A DNA stretch of 64,000 nt, from positions 17,842 to 81,841 of the forward strand of contig DDXW01000075.1 in assembly GCA_002347285.1 (NCBI GenBank). The letters are read 5' to 3'. This document shows, in pieces, positions 1-7,403 of the stretch. A model generated the notes under the pieces. It did not search any database, had not been told where the DNA came from, and was given only the letters and a program-made list of their open reading frames with translations. Numbering within the stretch: the first letter of the stretch is position 1; each line of letters opens with the position of its first letter. A program made the position numbers and the translations under genes. This DNA is from Rhodocyclaceae bacterium UBA2250 (GTDB lineage Bacteria > Pseudomonadota > Gammaproteobacteria > Burkholderiales > Rhodocyclaceae).

Positions 1-226
1 CGTCGGTCTCCGAAGGCGAGCTGACGCCCACGTTTCCCTCTGCCACGCCGGCTGCTGCCGACGGCGGGGCAAACCTCCCGCACCCCGCGGGACTCCCCAG
101 CGCGCGTTCCCTTCTGCAACGGTGTGCGCGTCCTGCAGGCCCATCACGGCCTGCTGGGCGAGAAGGTCATTTCTCCCCGGATCGCGTTCGCCGCGGTTCC
201 CCTGATCGAGGTGCTTCCGCCGATAC

Positions 227-285
227 GCGAGCGGTCTCCTGACGCCTTGGTGTGCAAAACTGCGAGGCGCCAGGAGACCGCTTGC
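227..285. repeat. Long imperfect inverted repeat
   Basis: Left arm 227-246 and right arm 266-285 are complementary over 20 positions with only two mismatches, and both would be G-U pairs if the plus strand were RNA. The centre contains a perfect 12-bp match (AGCGGTCTCCTG and its complement). The loop is 19 nt and there is no T-run after it, so it is not a standard terminator. Its role is unknown. Confidence 0.6.
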
Positions 286-469
286 GGTCGACGGTATTCG
301 GTGCCGGTGCCCGCCGGCGGAACAACGGGCTCCCTTTGTGTGTGGATGCACGCCAGAGGATTCCGGCCCCCAGCCACGAAACGGGCCGGGTGAGATTGCT
401 GACGCAGCGAATGGCTTTGACGATGGCCTGGCCTGCTTGCAGCCCACAGGTGGATTGATTTCTCTCCAG

Positions 470-499
470 CCGAAGCCTTGCGAGGCTTCGGCGCCTTTG
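470..499 (+). terminator. Terminator-like hairpin
   Basis: A perfect 9-bp stem (CCGAAGCCT at 470-478 and AGGCTTCGG at 483-491) with a TGCG loop is followed by a weak T-containing tail. It would end transcription coming from the left edge of the window. Confidence 0.5.
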
Positions 500-621
500 T
501 CGTGGGCGAACGGAATCGTGCATCGCTGCTCTTGCCAGCGCTCGGCCCAAACTGGACGGCGTTCGGTTCCGTTTGATCAGCGACGGAGTGCCGCCGCGCT
601 TTCATTCTTCCCGCATGTGTC

Positions 622-698
622 GCTGACGGTCGTCAGCACCATGCCCTGGCAGCCCCGGTCCTCAAGGCTGCAACGCGGTTCGCCGCGTTGACCGATCC
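622..698 (+). ncRNA. Three-hairpin leader RNA, copy 1 (radC-motif-like)
   Basis: Three short stems are visible. P1 is 622-627/632-637 (GCTGAC with GTCAGC). P2 is 649-654/666-671 (GCAGCC with GGCTGC). P3 is 673-678/683-688 (ACGCGG, TTCG loop, CCGCGT). A near-constant ATGCCCNGGCAG string links P1 to P2, and CTTCAAGGCT-like sequence forms the P2 loop and arm. The element ends about 130 nt before the gene starting at 830. Five copies occur in this element and their stems co-vary. The layout fits the radC RNA motif described upstream of DNA-associated genes in integrating conjugative elements. Confidence 0.7.
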
Positions 699-829
699 AG
701 TCCGCTTCGCACCGACCACCGCGGACGCGCGTCGCCACGACGCGGGTGCTTTTCATGTTCAACCCTTCGGGAGGTATCCGCTCCCGTCAGGGCGTGGTGC
801 TCCCGGTCTTCAACCAACAGGAGAAAACC

Positions 830-1081
830 ATGTCCCTTGCGCTCGCATCGGCACCTTTGAGTGCTGAACAGGCCCGAGCCGAATCCATCGGCTACCAGGC
901 CCTGGCCTGCGTCGGCAAGCGCCTGCCCCTGCAAGTGCTGTGCAGCGCAGCCGGCCACTACATCGGCACCGCCGATGCGGACGGCCCGGTCTCGCGGGAG
1001 TCGGTCAGCTACTTCCGCTCGCACCACGCCGCCGAGCACGCCCTGCAAACGGGCCGCTGGCAGCAGCGCCTCCACCCGTGA
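830..1081 (+). CDS. Small hypothetical ICE protein (83 aa)
   Basis: I do not recognise this 83-residue protein. The ATG at 830 follows a good ribosome binding site (CAGGAGA) and is preceded by a long leader containing RNA copy 1, which supports a real gene. The product is soluble-looking, with no membrane segment or signal peptide. It has a Gly-rich centre (AGHYIGTADADG) and a C-terminal part rich in His and Arg. It lies 25 nt before the next gene, so the two are probably co-transcribed. Function unknown. Confidence 0.65.
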   Translation: MSLALASAPLSAEQARAESIGYQALACVGKRLPLQVLCSAAGHYIGTADADGPVSRESVSYFRSHHAAEHALQTGRWQQRLHP

Positions 1082-1106
1082 TGTCCAACCACCAGGAGCC
1101 CATGTC

Positions 1107-1499
1107 ATGAACCGTGCCCTGCCTCAAGAGGTACTTGATCAGATCGAGCTGGAACACCAGCACTTCGCCGCCGCGCCCCAAGCCTTCTTCGAGGCGTGGA
1201 AACGCGGCGTCGACATCGCCGGAGCCGAATGGTTCGGCGACGGCACCCGCGAAGGCCTGCAGCGTGCCACCACCAAGTGGGATCTGCGGCCGAAGCTGCT
1301 GATGCTCAACGATGCCCTCGGCGTCCTGAGCAGCGGCCAGCGGATGTTCCTGTCCGCGATGGTGAGCTTCTACAACGCCCGCGAGGGCGGTGCGATGCTC
1401 AAGCGTTGCGGCTTCGAGGGTCTGTCCGACCTGGGCGGCCTCGACCTGGAACGGCGCAAGGTCGTCGCCGACCTGACGCTGAACTACAACGGCTGGTGA
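1107..1499 (+). CDS. Hypothetical ICE protein (130 aa)
   Basis: A 130-residue soluble protein that I cannot assign to a named function. The ATG at 1107 follows CCAGGAG. The N-terminal half is rich in aromatic and acidic residues (QHFAAAPQAFFEAW) and the C-terminus ends in LTLNYNGW. It sits directly after the 830 gene and before a gene with its own hairpin leader. Conserved small proteins of this kind are common in the replication and maintenance region of ICEclc-like elements. No catalytic motif is visible. Confidence 0.7.
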   Translation: MNRALPQEVLDQIELEHQHFAAAPQAFFEAWKRGVDIAGAEWFGDGTREGLQRATTKWDLRPKLLMLNDALGVLSSGQRMFLSAMVSFYNAREGGAMLKRCGFEGLSDLGGLDLERRKVVADLTLNYNGW

Positions 1500-1544
1500 G
1501 CCGCGCTGCGGCCTGCCGACGTTCTTCTTTTCTTCCCACCCCAC

Positions 1545-1580
1545 GAGGGACATGCGTCCCTGCATGGGGCCATGTCCCTC
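1545..1580 (+). promoter_or_regulatory. GC-rich 5' leader hairpin before 1603 gene
   Basis: A perfect 10-bp stem (GAGGGACATG at 1545-1554, CATGTCCCTC at 1571-1580) lies 22 nt before the start codon and just upstream of the AAGGAG ribosome binding site. Similar stems precede several other genes of this region (2105-2138, 6538-6563, 10645-10683, 34253-34281). Confidence 0.5.
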
Positions 1581-1602
1581 CTTTTCTTGAAAGGAGTGAT
1601 TC

Positions 1603-2067
1603 ATGTCCCCTGACTTTTCCATCGGTCTGCTCGTGACCGACGACGACATCGATGCGGTCATCCTTGAAGGCTGGCCGGCCGACGTGCGCAAGCCGCGCAT
1701 CGTGGTGTTCGACTACGCCGGCAATGATGTGCCCGACGAGTATGTGCTGCATGTCAGCAGCGGAACCCCGAATACCGGATTGACCGGGCGCGAGGTGTTC
1801 CCGGTCGAGTACGGACCCGACTGCCGCTACCCATCGCCCGCTGAAGTCCTTTCGGTGCTCGATGCACCTAAGCCGGCCGGAAAACCTTCCGCGCTGAGCA
1901 TCGCCCGCAACGTGCACCAGAGCATCCTCAACCTGGATGCGCGGCTGGATCGCCTGGAGCAGGCGCCGACCGGCGACGACTACAACCGCCTGTACCAGCT
2001 TGCGAATGGCGGCCTGCTCGACCTGTTGAAGGCGCTGGGCGACCCGTCCTCTACCGCTGCCGACTGA
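1603..2067 (+). CDS. Hypothetical ICE protein (154 aa)
   Basis: A 154-residue acidic soluble protein of unknown function. The ATG at 1603 has an AAGGAG ribosome binding site 7 nt upstream. The N-terminal half is strand-rich (SIGLLVTDDDIDAVILEGW). The C-terminal third (from about residue 95) is predicted helical, with regularly spaced Leu and Asp residues suggesting a short coiled coil. It has its own hairpin leader and is followed 80 nt later by another single gene, as is usual for this stretch. Confidence 0.7.
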   Translation: MSPDFSIGLLVTDDDIDAVILEGWPADVRKPRIVVFDYAGNDVPDEYVLHVSSGTPNTGLTGREVFPVEYGPDCRYPSPAEVLSVLDAPKPAGKPSALSIARNVHQSILNLDARLDRLEQAPTGDDYNRLYQLANGGLLDLLKALGDPSSTAAD

Positions 2068-2104
2068 CCGGCTGCCACTTCATCCACCCGCTGGGGTTCA
2101 ATCC

Positions 2105-2138
2105 CCAGCAGGGGATTGCCTCGGCCATCCCCTGCTGG
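2105..2138 (+). promoter_or_regulatory. GC-rich 5' leader hairpin before 2148 gene
   Basis: A perfect 12-bp stem (2105-2116 with 2127-2138) and a 10-nt loop end 9 nt before the start codon, so the stem overlaps or abuts the ribosome binding site (GGAGA). It could act as a terminator-like or translation-controlling structure. There is no T-run after it, which argues against simple termination. Confidence 0.5.
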
Positions 2139-2147
2139 AGAAATCCC

Positions 2148-2864
2148 ATGTCCTACTCGAACAACAATCCCTTTGTCCGCGGCTACGACGGCCTGTCCGT
2201 CCAGCGGCTGCTCGCCATCTCCTACGACGACGACTGCCCGCTGACCTACCTGCCGCTGCATCCTTCGCAGTCGAATCTGCCGGACAGCCAGGTCGAACGG
2301 CGGGCCTGCATCTTCTCGGACGACTTCGTGCTGATCACCGAGGACCAGGTGGTCCCCAACGAGTTGCAGGCGCAATGCCGCAGCCACGGGCTCGCCCGCA
2401 ACGTGGTCTATGCCGTGATGGCCGAGGAAGACGGCAAGCCACTGCACGTGGGCGACACTTACTCCGAAGAAGCGGCGCGGGAAGTCGTGCGGCGCCTGCG
2501 CTATGAAACCGGCTACTACAGCCGGTGCTGGGAAATCAGCAGCGCGCACCTCGACGCCGACGCACACCGCTTCCTCGCCGAACTGGCGGACATCGCCACG
2601 CCGACGCTGTTCCTGTTCGTCGCCTTCCGCATCCCGTACGGCCCGGCCATCGGGTTGAAGCTGATCGCCACGCCCTGGACCGACGAGAACCTGCGCGCGG
2701 TCGAAGGCATCACGGCCAAGCGGCTGATGCAGGAGCATCGCAAGAAGGGCATGCCGGAATCCCTCATGCACGTGCTGCACCTGGCCGCGCTCGCCGACGT
2801 GCGCATGCTGGTCTTCGATGCCGATGCGCAGGTGCTGGACGGCCTGCCGATCTACGACGACTGA
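2148..2864 (+). CDS. Hypothetical ICE protein (238 aa)
   Basis: A 238-residue soluble protein that I do not recognise. The start at 2148 follows CTGGAGAAATCCC. The sequence is mixed alpha/beta with an acidic N-terminal part (SYDDDCPLTYLPL) and a hydrophobic strand near residues 160-166 (TLFLFVAF). There is no signal peptide and no catalytic motif I can name. It is followed by a clear rho-independent terminator at 2875, so the transcript that includes this gene ends there. Confidence 0.7.
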   Translation: MSYSNNNPFVRGYDGLSVQRLLAISYDDDCPLTYLPLHPSQSNLPDSQVERRACIFSDDFVLITEDQVVPNELQAQCRSHGLARNVVYAVMAEEDGKPLHVGDTYSEEAAREVVRRLRYETGYYSRCWEISSAHLDADAHRFLAELADIATPTLFLFVAFRIPYGPAIGLKLIATPWTDENLRAVEGITAKRLMQEHRKKGMPESLMHVLHLAALADVRMLVFDADAQVLDGLPIYDD

Positions 2865-2874
2865 CACCACCTTT

Positions 2875-2903
2875 CGAGCCCCCACGCGGGGCTCGTGTTC
2901 TTT
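2875..2903 (+). terminator. Rho-independent terminator
   Basis: An 8-bp GC stem (CGAGCCCC at 2875-2882 with GGGGCTCG at 2888-2895) is followed by GTGTTCTTT. It lies 11 nt after the stop of the 2148 gene. Confidence 0.75.
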
Positions 2904-2982
2904 CTGGACGAAGCCGGTGGACGCGCAGTGCCGATTCCCCCGCGTCGCTGGCCCACGCCTGACGCACGCTGCTCGCATGTTC

Positions 2983-3057
2983 GCTGGCGTTGCCGGCAAG
3001 CATGCCCAGGCAGTCGAGACCTTCGAGGCTGCGGCACGGTTCGCCGTGCTGGTTGCT
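2983..3057 (+). ncRNA. Three-hairpin leader RNA, copy 2 (radC-motif-like)
   Basis: P1 is 2983-2988/2992-2997 (GCTGGC with GCCGGC, one G-U pair). P2 is 3010-3015/3027-3032 (GCAGTC with GGCTGC, one U-G pair). P3 is 3034-3039/3044-3049 (GCACGG, TTCG, CCGTGC). The linker CATGCCCAGG is identical to copies 3, 4 and 5. The element lies between the terminator at 2903 and the gene starting at 3157, so it forms part of that gene's 5' leader. Confidence 0.75.
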
Positions 3058-3098
3058 ATTCCTTCTCCGGGCGCATGTCGCGTCCATCCACCTCACAC

Positions 3099-3137
3099 CC
3101 AAGGGACACACCTCCCTTGCGGGCGGAAGTCCCTTGG
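3099..3137 (+). promoter_or_regulatory. Leader hairpin with two alternative pairings
   Basis: CCAAGGGA at 3099-3106 can pair with TCCCTTGG at 3130-3137. The inner AAGGGA can instead pair with TCCCTT at 3113-3118. The structure ends 19 nt before the 3157 start codon. The choice of pairing could affect access to the ACAAGGAG ribosome binding site; this is inference. Confidence 0.4.
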
Positions 3138-3156
3138 TTGCCACAAGGAGTCTTCC

Positions 3157-3954
3157 ATGGATACCCAAGCCATCCGCGCACAGATGCCGACGCTGGTTCG
3201 CGGCCACGTGCCTTCCAACGTCCGCAGCTTCAAGTTCAACATCTTCGACGGCCAGCCCAAGGTTTCGACGCTGGGCTTCCACGTTGATCCCAAGCCCTTC
3301 GAGGGCAAGGTCATCGCCACCACCGACGAGGCCATCGTCGTCAAGACGGGGCGGGCCGAGTTCGCGGTGCTCGACAAGGCCCTCGTCACCGACGTGCCCG
3401 ACGAAGGCGCCAAGGTGCAGGTCGAACCGTATGCGCGGCGCCGCTTCGACGGCTTGCGCGCGGATACGCCCGAGGAGAGCACTGAGTTCACCGCCGACGG
3501 CCAGCCGTACACGGTGAAGCGGCTCATCCTGGGTTCCGCGCCGGCCAAGCTGCCGATCCCCGAGCCGCAGTGCCCCGAGCTGCAGGAGCTGATCCACCAA
3601 CTGGAGCAGTTGCCCGCGCCCGATGGATTCCGCCGCATCACGCACCTGCTGGTGGATGCCGGCGCGCGGGACTTCACGGTGGTCGATCCGAGCCCCAGCA
3701 ACATCATCGCCACGCCGCCGGCCATCGGCTTCACCGTCGCTTCGGCGAAGTTCCAGGGGCGCGTCACCGTGCTCTACGAACGCGGCCTCGACACCTACGC
3801 GGTGGAGCTGCATCGCGAAGGCGAGCTGGTCGAGCGGGTCGATGAAGTGTTCTTCGACACCTTGGGCCAGGTGCTGGAGCGGCTGATCGACGACGGGAGC
3901 TGGCGCCTCATCCGCGTACAGCGCCTGTCCGGTCGCAAGCCCGTCCAGCACTGA
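3157..3954 (+). CDS. Hypothetical ICE protein (265 aa)
   Basis: A 265-residue soluble protein preceded by a leader with RNA copy 2. The ATG at 3157 follows ACAAGGAG. It is strand-rich, with a repeated theme of short hydrophobic strands and charged turns (GKVIATTDEAIVVKTG; RVTVLYERGLDTYAVEL). This suggests a small beta-barrel or OB-like N-terminal region followed by an alpha/beta C-terminal half. I cannot name the family. Because related RNA elements precede DNA-associated ICE genes, a role in DNA processing is possible but not shown. Confidence 0.7.
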   Translation: MDTQAIRAQMPTLVRGHVPSNVRSFKFNIFDGQPKVSTLGFHVDPKPFEGKVIATTDEAIVVKTGRAEFAVLDKALVTDVPDEGAKVQVEPYARRRFDGLRADTPEESTEFTADGQPYTVKRLILGSAPAKLPIPEPQCPELQELIHQLEQLPAPDGFRRITHLLVDAGARDFTVVDPSPSNIIATPPAIGFTVASAKFQGRVTVLYERGLDTYAVELHREGELVERVDEVFFDTLGQVLERLIDDGSWRLIRVQRLSGRKPVQH

Positions 3955-4029
3955 TCCCCTCACGTCCCCAAGCGGCTTCCCGTCCTCGCGGCGGGAAACC
4001 TTCTTCCTTCACCGTTGGAGACCACTTCC

Positions 4030-4395
4030 ATGACTGTTCGATTCAAAGGCACCGAGCTTCGGCCCGTGCTTGCCGAGGCGGCGGCCAACCAGTGCCGCGT
4101 CATCCTGGTCAAGGACCAGGGCGTGTATTTCATGGCCGAGCACGGCGAGAGCCGGCCCGATGGGCGGCGCAAGACCATCGCCTACGCCGTGGGCTGCAAC
4201 CCCGATGTCGATGCGTTCGACGACTGGTGGGAACTGGCGCGCGCCGAATTCGGCGGCGACGACTTCGGCGAGTTCTTCGCCCTGCAGGAACGGGTCCTCA
4301 CCCGTATCCTGCACAGCGAGGACGACCTCGAAGTGTCGGCCACGGTCACGCACCTGTCGATGCAGGCGGTATCCGCTGCACCGGCCGGCCACTGA
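4030..4395 (+). CDS. DUF3085 family protein
   Basis: A 121-residue protein that matches my recollection of DUF3085, a small family of unknown function carried by ICEclc-like elements. The ATG at 4030 follows GTTGGAG; an in-frame TTG lies 15 nt upstream but is less likely. Visible features are a central VILVKDQGVYFM strand pair, an Asp-rich stretch (NPDVDAFDDWWELA) and an acidic C-terminal helix. There is no membrane segment. A strong terminator follows at 4410. Confidence 0.7.
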   Translation: MTVRFKGTELRPVLAEAAANQCRVILVKDQGVYFMAEHGESRPDGRRKTIAYAVGCNPDVDAFDDWWELARAEFGGDDFGEFFALQERVLTRILHSEDDLEVSATVTHLSMQAVSAAPAGH

Positions 4396-4409
4396 CCGTA
4401 CTGCTTCCC

Positions 4410-4436
4410 AGCCCCCTTCACGGGGGCTTCTCTTTA
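4410..4436 (+). terminator. Rho-independent terminator
   Basis: A 7-bp stem (AGCCCCC at 4410-4416 with GGGGGCT at 4422-4428) is followed by TCTCTTTA. It ends the DUF3085 transcript. Confidence 0.75.
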
Positions 4437-4538
4437 TCTCGTGCCGCGGCCCATGGCCGCATCGCACGCGCTCGTCTCCAGTCCGGCTCGGGCCGCTCAC
4501 GCCGGCATCTGCCGGTGCCACCGCCTGGTGACGCCTGC

Positions 4539-4883
4539 ATGCGAGACCCGTTCAAGATCGAGCAACCGACCTGCATCAGCTTCAGCGGCGGCCGCACCAG
4601 CGCGTACATGCTCTGGCGCGTGCTGCAAGCCAACGGCGGCCTGCCCGCAGATGCCGTCGTCTGCTTCGCCAACACCGGAAAAGAAGTGGAAGCCACCTTG
4701 CGCTTCGTGCGCGACTGCGCCGAGCACTGGCAAGTGCCGATCCACTGGCTGGAGTACCGGCCCATCGAACCGGGCTTCGTGGTGGTGGACTTCGATACCG
4801 CCAGCCGCGCGGGCGAGCCCTTCGAGATGCTGGTCCGCAAGCGGCAGTACCTGCCCAACCCGGTGGCGAGAGGGTGCCACTAA
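4539..4883 (+). pseudogene. Truncated PAPS-reductase-like gene
   Basis: The 114-residue product starts with an ATP-pyrophosphatase loop of the adenine nucleotide alpha-hydrolase / PAPS reductase family (SFSGGRTSAYML at about residues 13-24, Arg in place of the usual Lys). It continues with a typical alpha/beta core (VVCFANTGKE; PIHWLEYRP). It stops abruptly after LPNPVARGCH, where family members normally continue (LPNPVxRFCT and about 150-200 further residues). The reading frame then hits TAA and runs into the leader of the next gene. I read this as a 3'-truncated remnant. Related full-length genes in ICEs and phages have an unknown role, perhaps nucleotide or DNA modification. Confidence 0.65.
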
Positions 4884-4954
4884 TGCGGACAGCCGCCGGT
4901 GCCGATTGCCGCTCGCGCGGGCGCGCGCCTGGCGCCACGCTGCCGCCATGTTCC

Positions 4955-5033
4955 GCTGACGCCCGTCAGCAGCATGCCCAGGCAGTCTCGATCTTCAAGA
5001 CTGCGACGCGGTTCCGACCGCGTTGATCAACCA
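4955..5033 (+). ncRNA. Three-hairpin leader RNA, copy 3 (radC-motif-like)
   Basis: P1 is 4955-4961/4964-4970 (GCTGACG with CGTCAGC, 7 bp). P2 is 4982-4987/4999-5004 (GCAGTC with GACTGC). P3 is 5006-5011/5018-5023 (ACGCGG with CCGCGT). The linker CATGCCCAGG is intact. P2 differs from copy 1 by a matched double change (C-G to T-A), which is compensatory. It ends about 150 nt before the DUF3577 gene. Confidence 0.8.
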
Positions 5034-5181
5034 GTTCGCTCCGGCATCCCAGCGCGAACAGCCATCGGTTCTCCCGATGGTGATGCCACCCAAGCTGTTC
5101 CTTCAACCCACGCGGGGGTTCCACACCTTCCCCGCCTTGGGTCGGGTGTGTCTCCGCCTCATTGTTCTCAGGAGATTCACC

Positions 5182-5745
5182 ATGACCACTTCCACCGACA
5201 AGTCCTACTTCGACCTGCACATCACCGGACTCGGGTATCTCAATCGCATCCGCGAAGTGAAGCCCAAGAAAGGCGATGCGTTCCTGGCCTGCGACATCGC
5301 GGCGCTCAACGGCCCCAGCGATGACGTGGCCTACGTGCGTTTCGACACGCGCGTCTCGGGCTCCGAAGCGCAGCACCTCGTGCGCCGCTGCATCCAAGCG
5401 GTCGATGCCGAGAAGAAAGTGATGATCGGCTTCCGTCTGGGCGACCTGTGGGCCGACACCTTCACCTACTCCAAGGGCAAGCGTGCCGGCGAGCAGGGGG
5501 TGAGCTTCAAGGCCCGCCTGCTGTTCGTCGGTTGGATCAAGGTCGACGGCAAGCTCGTCTACAAGGCCGAGCCCAAGCCGACCGATGCCGACCAGCGCGA
5601 CGAACGCGACGTGCGTAACACGGATGTCCCCGCGACGTTCGCTGAGCCGCAAGCCGCTGCGTTCGAGCCCGCCAGGCCCGCCGCCGAAGCTGCCGACGAA
5701 GCCACTGCCGATGCGCCTGCATTGGAAGTTGCCGAGTCGTTCTGA
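5182..5745 (+). CDS. DUF3577 / STY4534-like ICE replication protein
   Basis: The 187-residue product matches the DUF3577 family (STY4534 of SPI-7), found in ICEs next to replication genes and often called an ICE replication or single-strand-binding-like protein. It opens with MTTSTDKSYFDLHITGLGYLNRIREV and has the family core CDIAALNGPSDDVAYVRFD and LFVGWIKVDGKLVYK. The last 50 residues are Pro/Ala/Glu-rich and probably disordered, as in SSB tails. The ATG at 5182 follows CAGGAGA. It is preceded by RNA copy 3 and followed by a terminator. The DNA role is inferred from the family's context. Confidence 0.85.
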   Translation: MTTSTDKSYFDLHITGLGYLNRIREVKPKKGDAFLACDIAALNGPSDDVAYVRFDTRVSGSEAQHLVRRCIQAVDAEKKVMIGFRLGDLWADTFTYSKGKRAGEQGVSFKARLLFVGWIKVDGKLVYKAEPKPTDADQRDERDVRNTDVPATFAEPQAAAFEPARPAAEAADEATADAPALEVAESF

Positions 5746-5750
5746 TCCGC

Positions 5751-5790
5751 AAGGCCCCGACTCTGAATTGAGTCCGGGGCCTTGTCTTCT
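5751..5790 (+). terminator. Rho-independent terminator
   Basis: A long stem (AAGGCCCC-GACTC at 5751-5763 with GAGTC-C-GGGGCCTT at 5770-5783, one bulged C) is followed by GTCTTCTC. It lies 5 nt after the DUF3577 stop. Confidence 0.7.
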
Positions 5791-5865
5791 CCCACTCGCG
5801 TGCGCATGCGACCGTCGCCATGACGGCCGTGTGCGTGATCGCAGCTTCGTCCGCAGGAGTTCTTC

Positions 5866-6495
5866 ATGATCACCATTCCCGGCCAATTGGCCATCAAGAC
5901 CATCCACGGCCGTAACGGCGACTTCAACGTCGGGCGCCTTGCGACCTCCATCGGCGAGTTCGTCGTGAAGAACGCCGAACTCGACCAGTACGCCGAAGGC
6001 AAGTACGAGGGCGATTTCGCCATCGCGGAGATTCGCCCGTCCACGTACACCGCCAACGGCCGCATGGTCATTGAGATCCGCGCCCTCCTGGGTGGGATGA
6101 CTTTGTCCAACATCGACGCCCTGAGCCGTGACGACGCCCGCCGGCTGAGTCCGCAGGAAGTCGATCCGATCGACGAGGAAGCGCAGACCGCCACGCCGAC
6201 GCCGACGACCGCCCCCAAGGCGGCCGGCCGGAAGAAGGCGCGCAGCTCGCGCGACCCGCTGGTCGATACCACGCCGTTCGGCAGCGAGCCGGCTGCTGCG
6301 TCTGCCGAGGCTACGGCCCATGCGGACGACGACGGCGACGCGGCGCTGTTCGGCACACTCTGGCCGCTGGGCGATGTCGTCAAGCTCGATGCCACCGTGG
6401 ATCGGCGCGTGCTGCGTCAGCAGCGCGACCGCCTCGGCGACCTGGGCTACGAGTTCGCTCCGCTGTCCCAGGACTGGCACCTCACCAGGGTCTGA
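5866..6495 (+). CDS. DUF3275 family protein
   Basis: The 209-residue product matches DUF3275, a family of unknown function seen beside DUF3577 in ICEs of this type. The N-terminal half is a compact strand-rich domain (ITIPGQLAIKTIHGRNGDFNVGRL; GDFAIAEIRPSTY) of about 85 residues. A Pro/Thr/Ala linker with a basic patch (GRKKARSS) follows, then a C-terminal segment (residues about 155-209) with a predicted helix (DRRVLRQQRDRLGDLGYEF). The ATG at 5866 follows CAGGAGT. The basic linker would fit nucleic-acid contact, but this is inference. Confidence 0.8.
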   Translation: MITIPGQLAIKTIHGRNGDFNVGRLATSIGEFVVKNAELDQYAEGKYEGDFAIAEIRPSTYTANGRMVIEIRALLGGMTLSNIDALSRDDARRLSPQEVDPIDEEAQTATPTPTTAPKAAGRKKARSSRDPLVDTTPFGSEPAAASAEATAHADDDGDAALFGTLWPLGDVVKLDATVDRRVLRQQRDRLGDLGYEFAPLSQDWHLTRV

Positions 6496-6537
6496 TCCCA
6501 TCGCCATTTCACGCCGCATGCCTGCGGCTTTCCACCA

Positions 6538-6563
6538 CCCGCCGGGGCTCCTTCCCCGGCGGG
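6538..6563 (+). promoter_or_regulatory. GC-rich 5' leader hairpin before 6597 gene
   Basis: A perfect 10-bp stem (CCCGCCGGGG at 6538-6547 with CCCCGGCGGG at 6554-6563) and a 6-nt loop lie 33 nt before the start codon. There is no T-run; it may stop upstream read-through or protect the message. Confidence 0.45.
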
Positions 6564-6596
6564 AGGACTCCGGCCCTTTCTCACAGGAGTCATTCC

Positions 6597-6989
6597 ATGG
6601 GCTGGACATTCGTTCGATTGACGCGCGATCAGTTGATCCGCGAGCTGACCGCAACCGAGGAAACCGAGCGGTCGCGCAGTGAGGTCATCGACCACACGCT
6701 GGTCGGCAACGTGCTGTGGACGGTGGCGCGCGTCACCGCCAAGCAGGCCGGCGTCCTGGGTCTCGCACCCGGCGAGTCGGCCACCTTGATCGGCTGCCAT
6801 CTGCTGGAAAGCGAGGGCCGCGAATGGGGCTACAAGTTCCTGGTCGAGGCCGAGCACCCGTACTGCTACTCGTGCCCGCTGCGCTATCTCGACATGGCGC
6901 CGCAGCGCTGCGCCACCTGGCGCGCAAGGGTGCATGCCTTCCACCAGCAGCCGACGCGCAAAGCGGCCGGCGATGCAGCCACCGACTGA
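6597..6989 (+). CDS. Hypothetical ICE protein (130 aa)
   Basis: A 130-residue soluble protein, unrecognised. The ATG at 6597 follows ACAGGAG. The N-terminal 35 residues are charged and helical; the middle is strand-rich (ESATLIGCHLLES; GYKFLVEAEHP). Four Cys residues (YCYSCPLRYLDMAPQRC and an earlier GCHLL) could bind metal. It overlaps or abuts the next small gene, so the two are probably translated together. Confidence 0.65.
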   Translation: MGWTFVRLTRDQLIRELTATEETERSRSEVIDHTLVGNVLWTVARVTAKQAGVLGLAPGESATLIGCHLLESEGREWGYKFLVEAEHPYCYSCPLRYLDMAPQRCATWRARVHAFHQQPTRKAAGDAATD

Positions 6990-6996
6990 GGCGAAC

Positions 6997-7266
6997 ATGG
7001 ACACCCTCATGTCGTCCTTGCCGCCCGAGCTGCTTCGCTTCGTCGAAGACCAGTTGGCCAACAACGAGGTTTCCGACGACGACGAACTGCGCGAGCACTT
7101 CATCGCCAACGGCCTGAGCGAAGAACAGGCGTGGCAGGCACTGACCTACCGCGCGCTGTACCTGCGACACGTCTTTCTCGACGGCTTCACGCCGATCCTC
7201 AAAGGCCAGGAAGCGCTTTGCTTCAACCCGCACAGCCGCGGCTGGGAGCCGGTTCCGAACCCATAG
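6997..7266 (+). CDS. Hypothetical ICE protein (89 aa)
   Basis: An 89-residue acidic protein starting at an ATG (6997) 8 nt after the previous gene's stop. Another in-frame ATG lies at 6973, inside the previous gene. The sequence is helical in its first half (LPPELLRFVEDQLANNEVSDDDELREHF), followed by an Ala/Leu/Tyr-rich helix and a short C-terminal part ending in EPVPNP. It has no recognised domain. A terminator follows at 7308. Confidence 0.6.
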   Translation: MDTLMSSLPPELLRFVEDQLANNEVSDDDELREHFIANGLSEEQAWQALTYRALYLRHVFLDGFTPILKGQEALCFNPHSRGWEPVPNP

Positions 7267-7307
7267 GCCGGCCTTCACGCGGCGCACTTCTTCATCCCTT
7301 TCATCAG

Positions 7308-7331
7308 GCCCTGTTCAGCAGGGCTTTTCTT
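7308..7331 (+). terminator. Rho-independent terminator
   Basis: A 6-bp stem (GCCCTG at 7308-7313 with CAGGGC at 7319-7324) and a 5-nt loop are followed by TTTTCTT. Confidence 0.75.
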
Positions 7332-7403
7332 CGTCCTACGCAATCGCACGCATCCGGCCTCGGCCGCTGGATGCCGATTGCTCCATTCCGCAAGGAGATC
7401 ATC

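Larger units (their letters stand above)
1..829. other. Left-edge stretch without a recognisable gene
   Basis: No open frame here looks like a real complete gene. Frame 3 of the plus strand is open from the edge to a TGA at 240-242 and could be the tail of an upstream gene, but its translation is low in complexity and I recognise nothing in it. The stretch holds a long inverted repeat (227-285), a terminator-like hairpin (470-491) and the first three-hairpin RNA element (622-698). The minus-strand open frames in 144-605 look like GC-driven shadows. Confidence 0.5.

Noticed and set aside
144..605. Minus-strand open frames near the left edge
   Set aside because: They overlap the inverted repeat and terminator, have no ribosome binding site of note, and are Arg/Ser-rich shadow-like sequences.
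4966..6654. 562-residue open frame on the minus strand
   Set aside because: It lies opposite the DUF3577 and DUF3275 genes, has no recognisable domain and shows the low-complexity Arg/Gly/Val make-up of GC-rich antisense frames.
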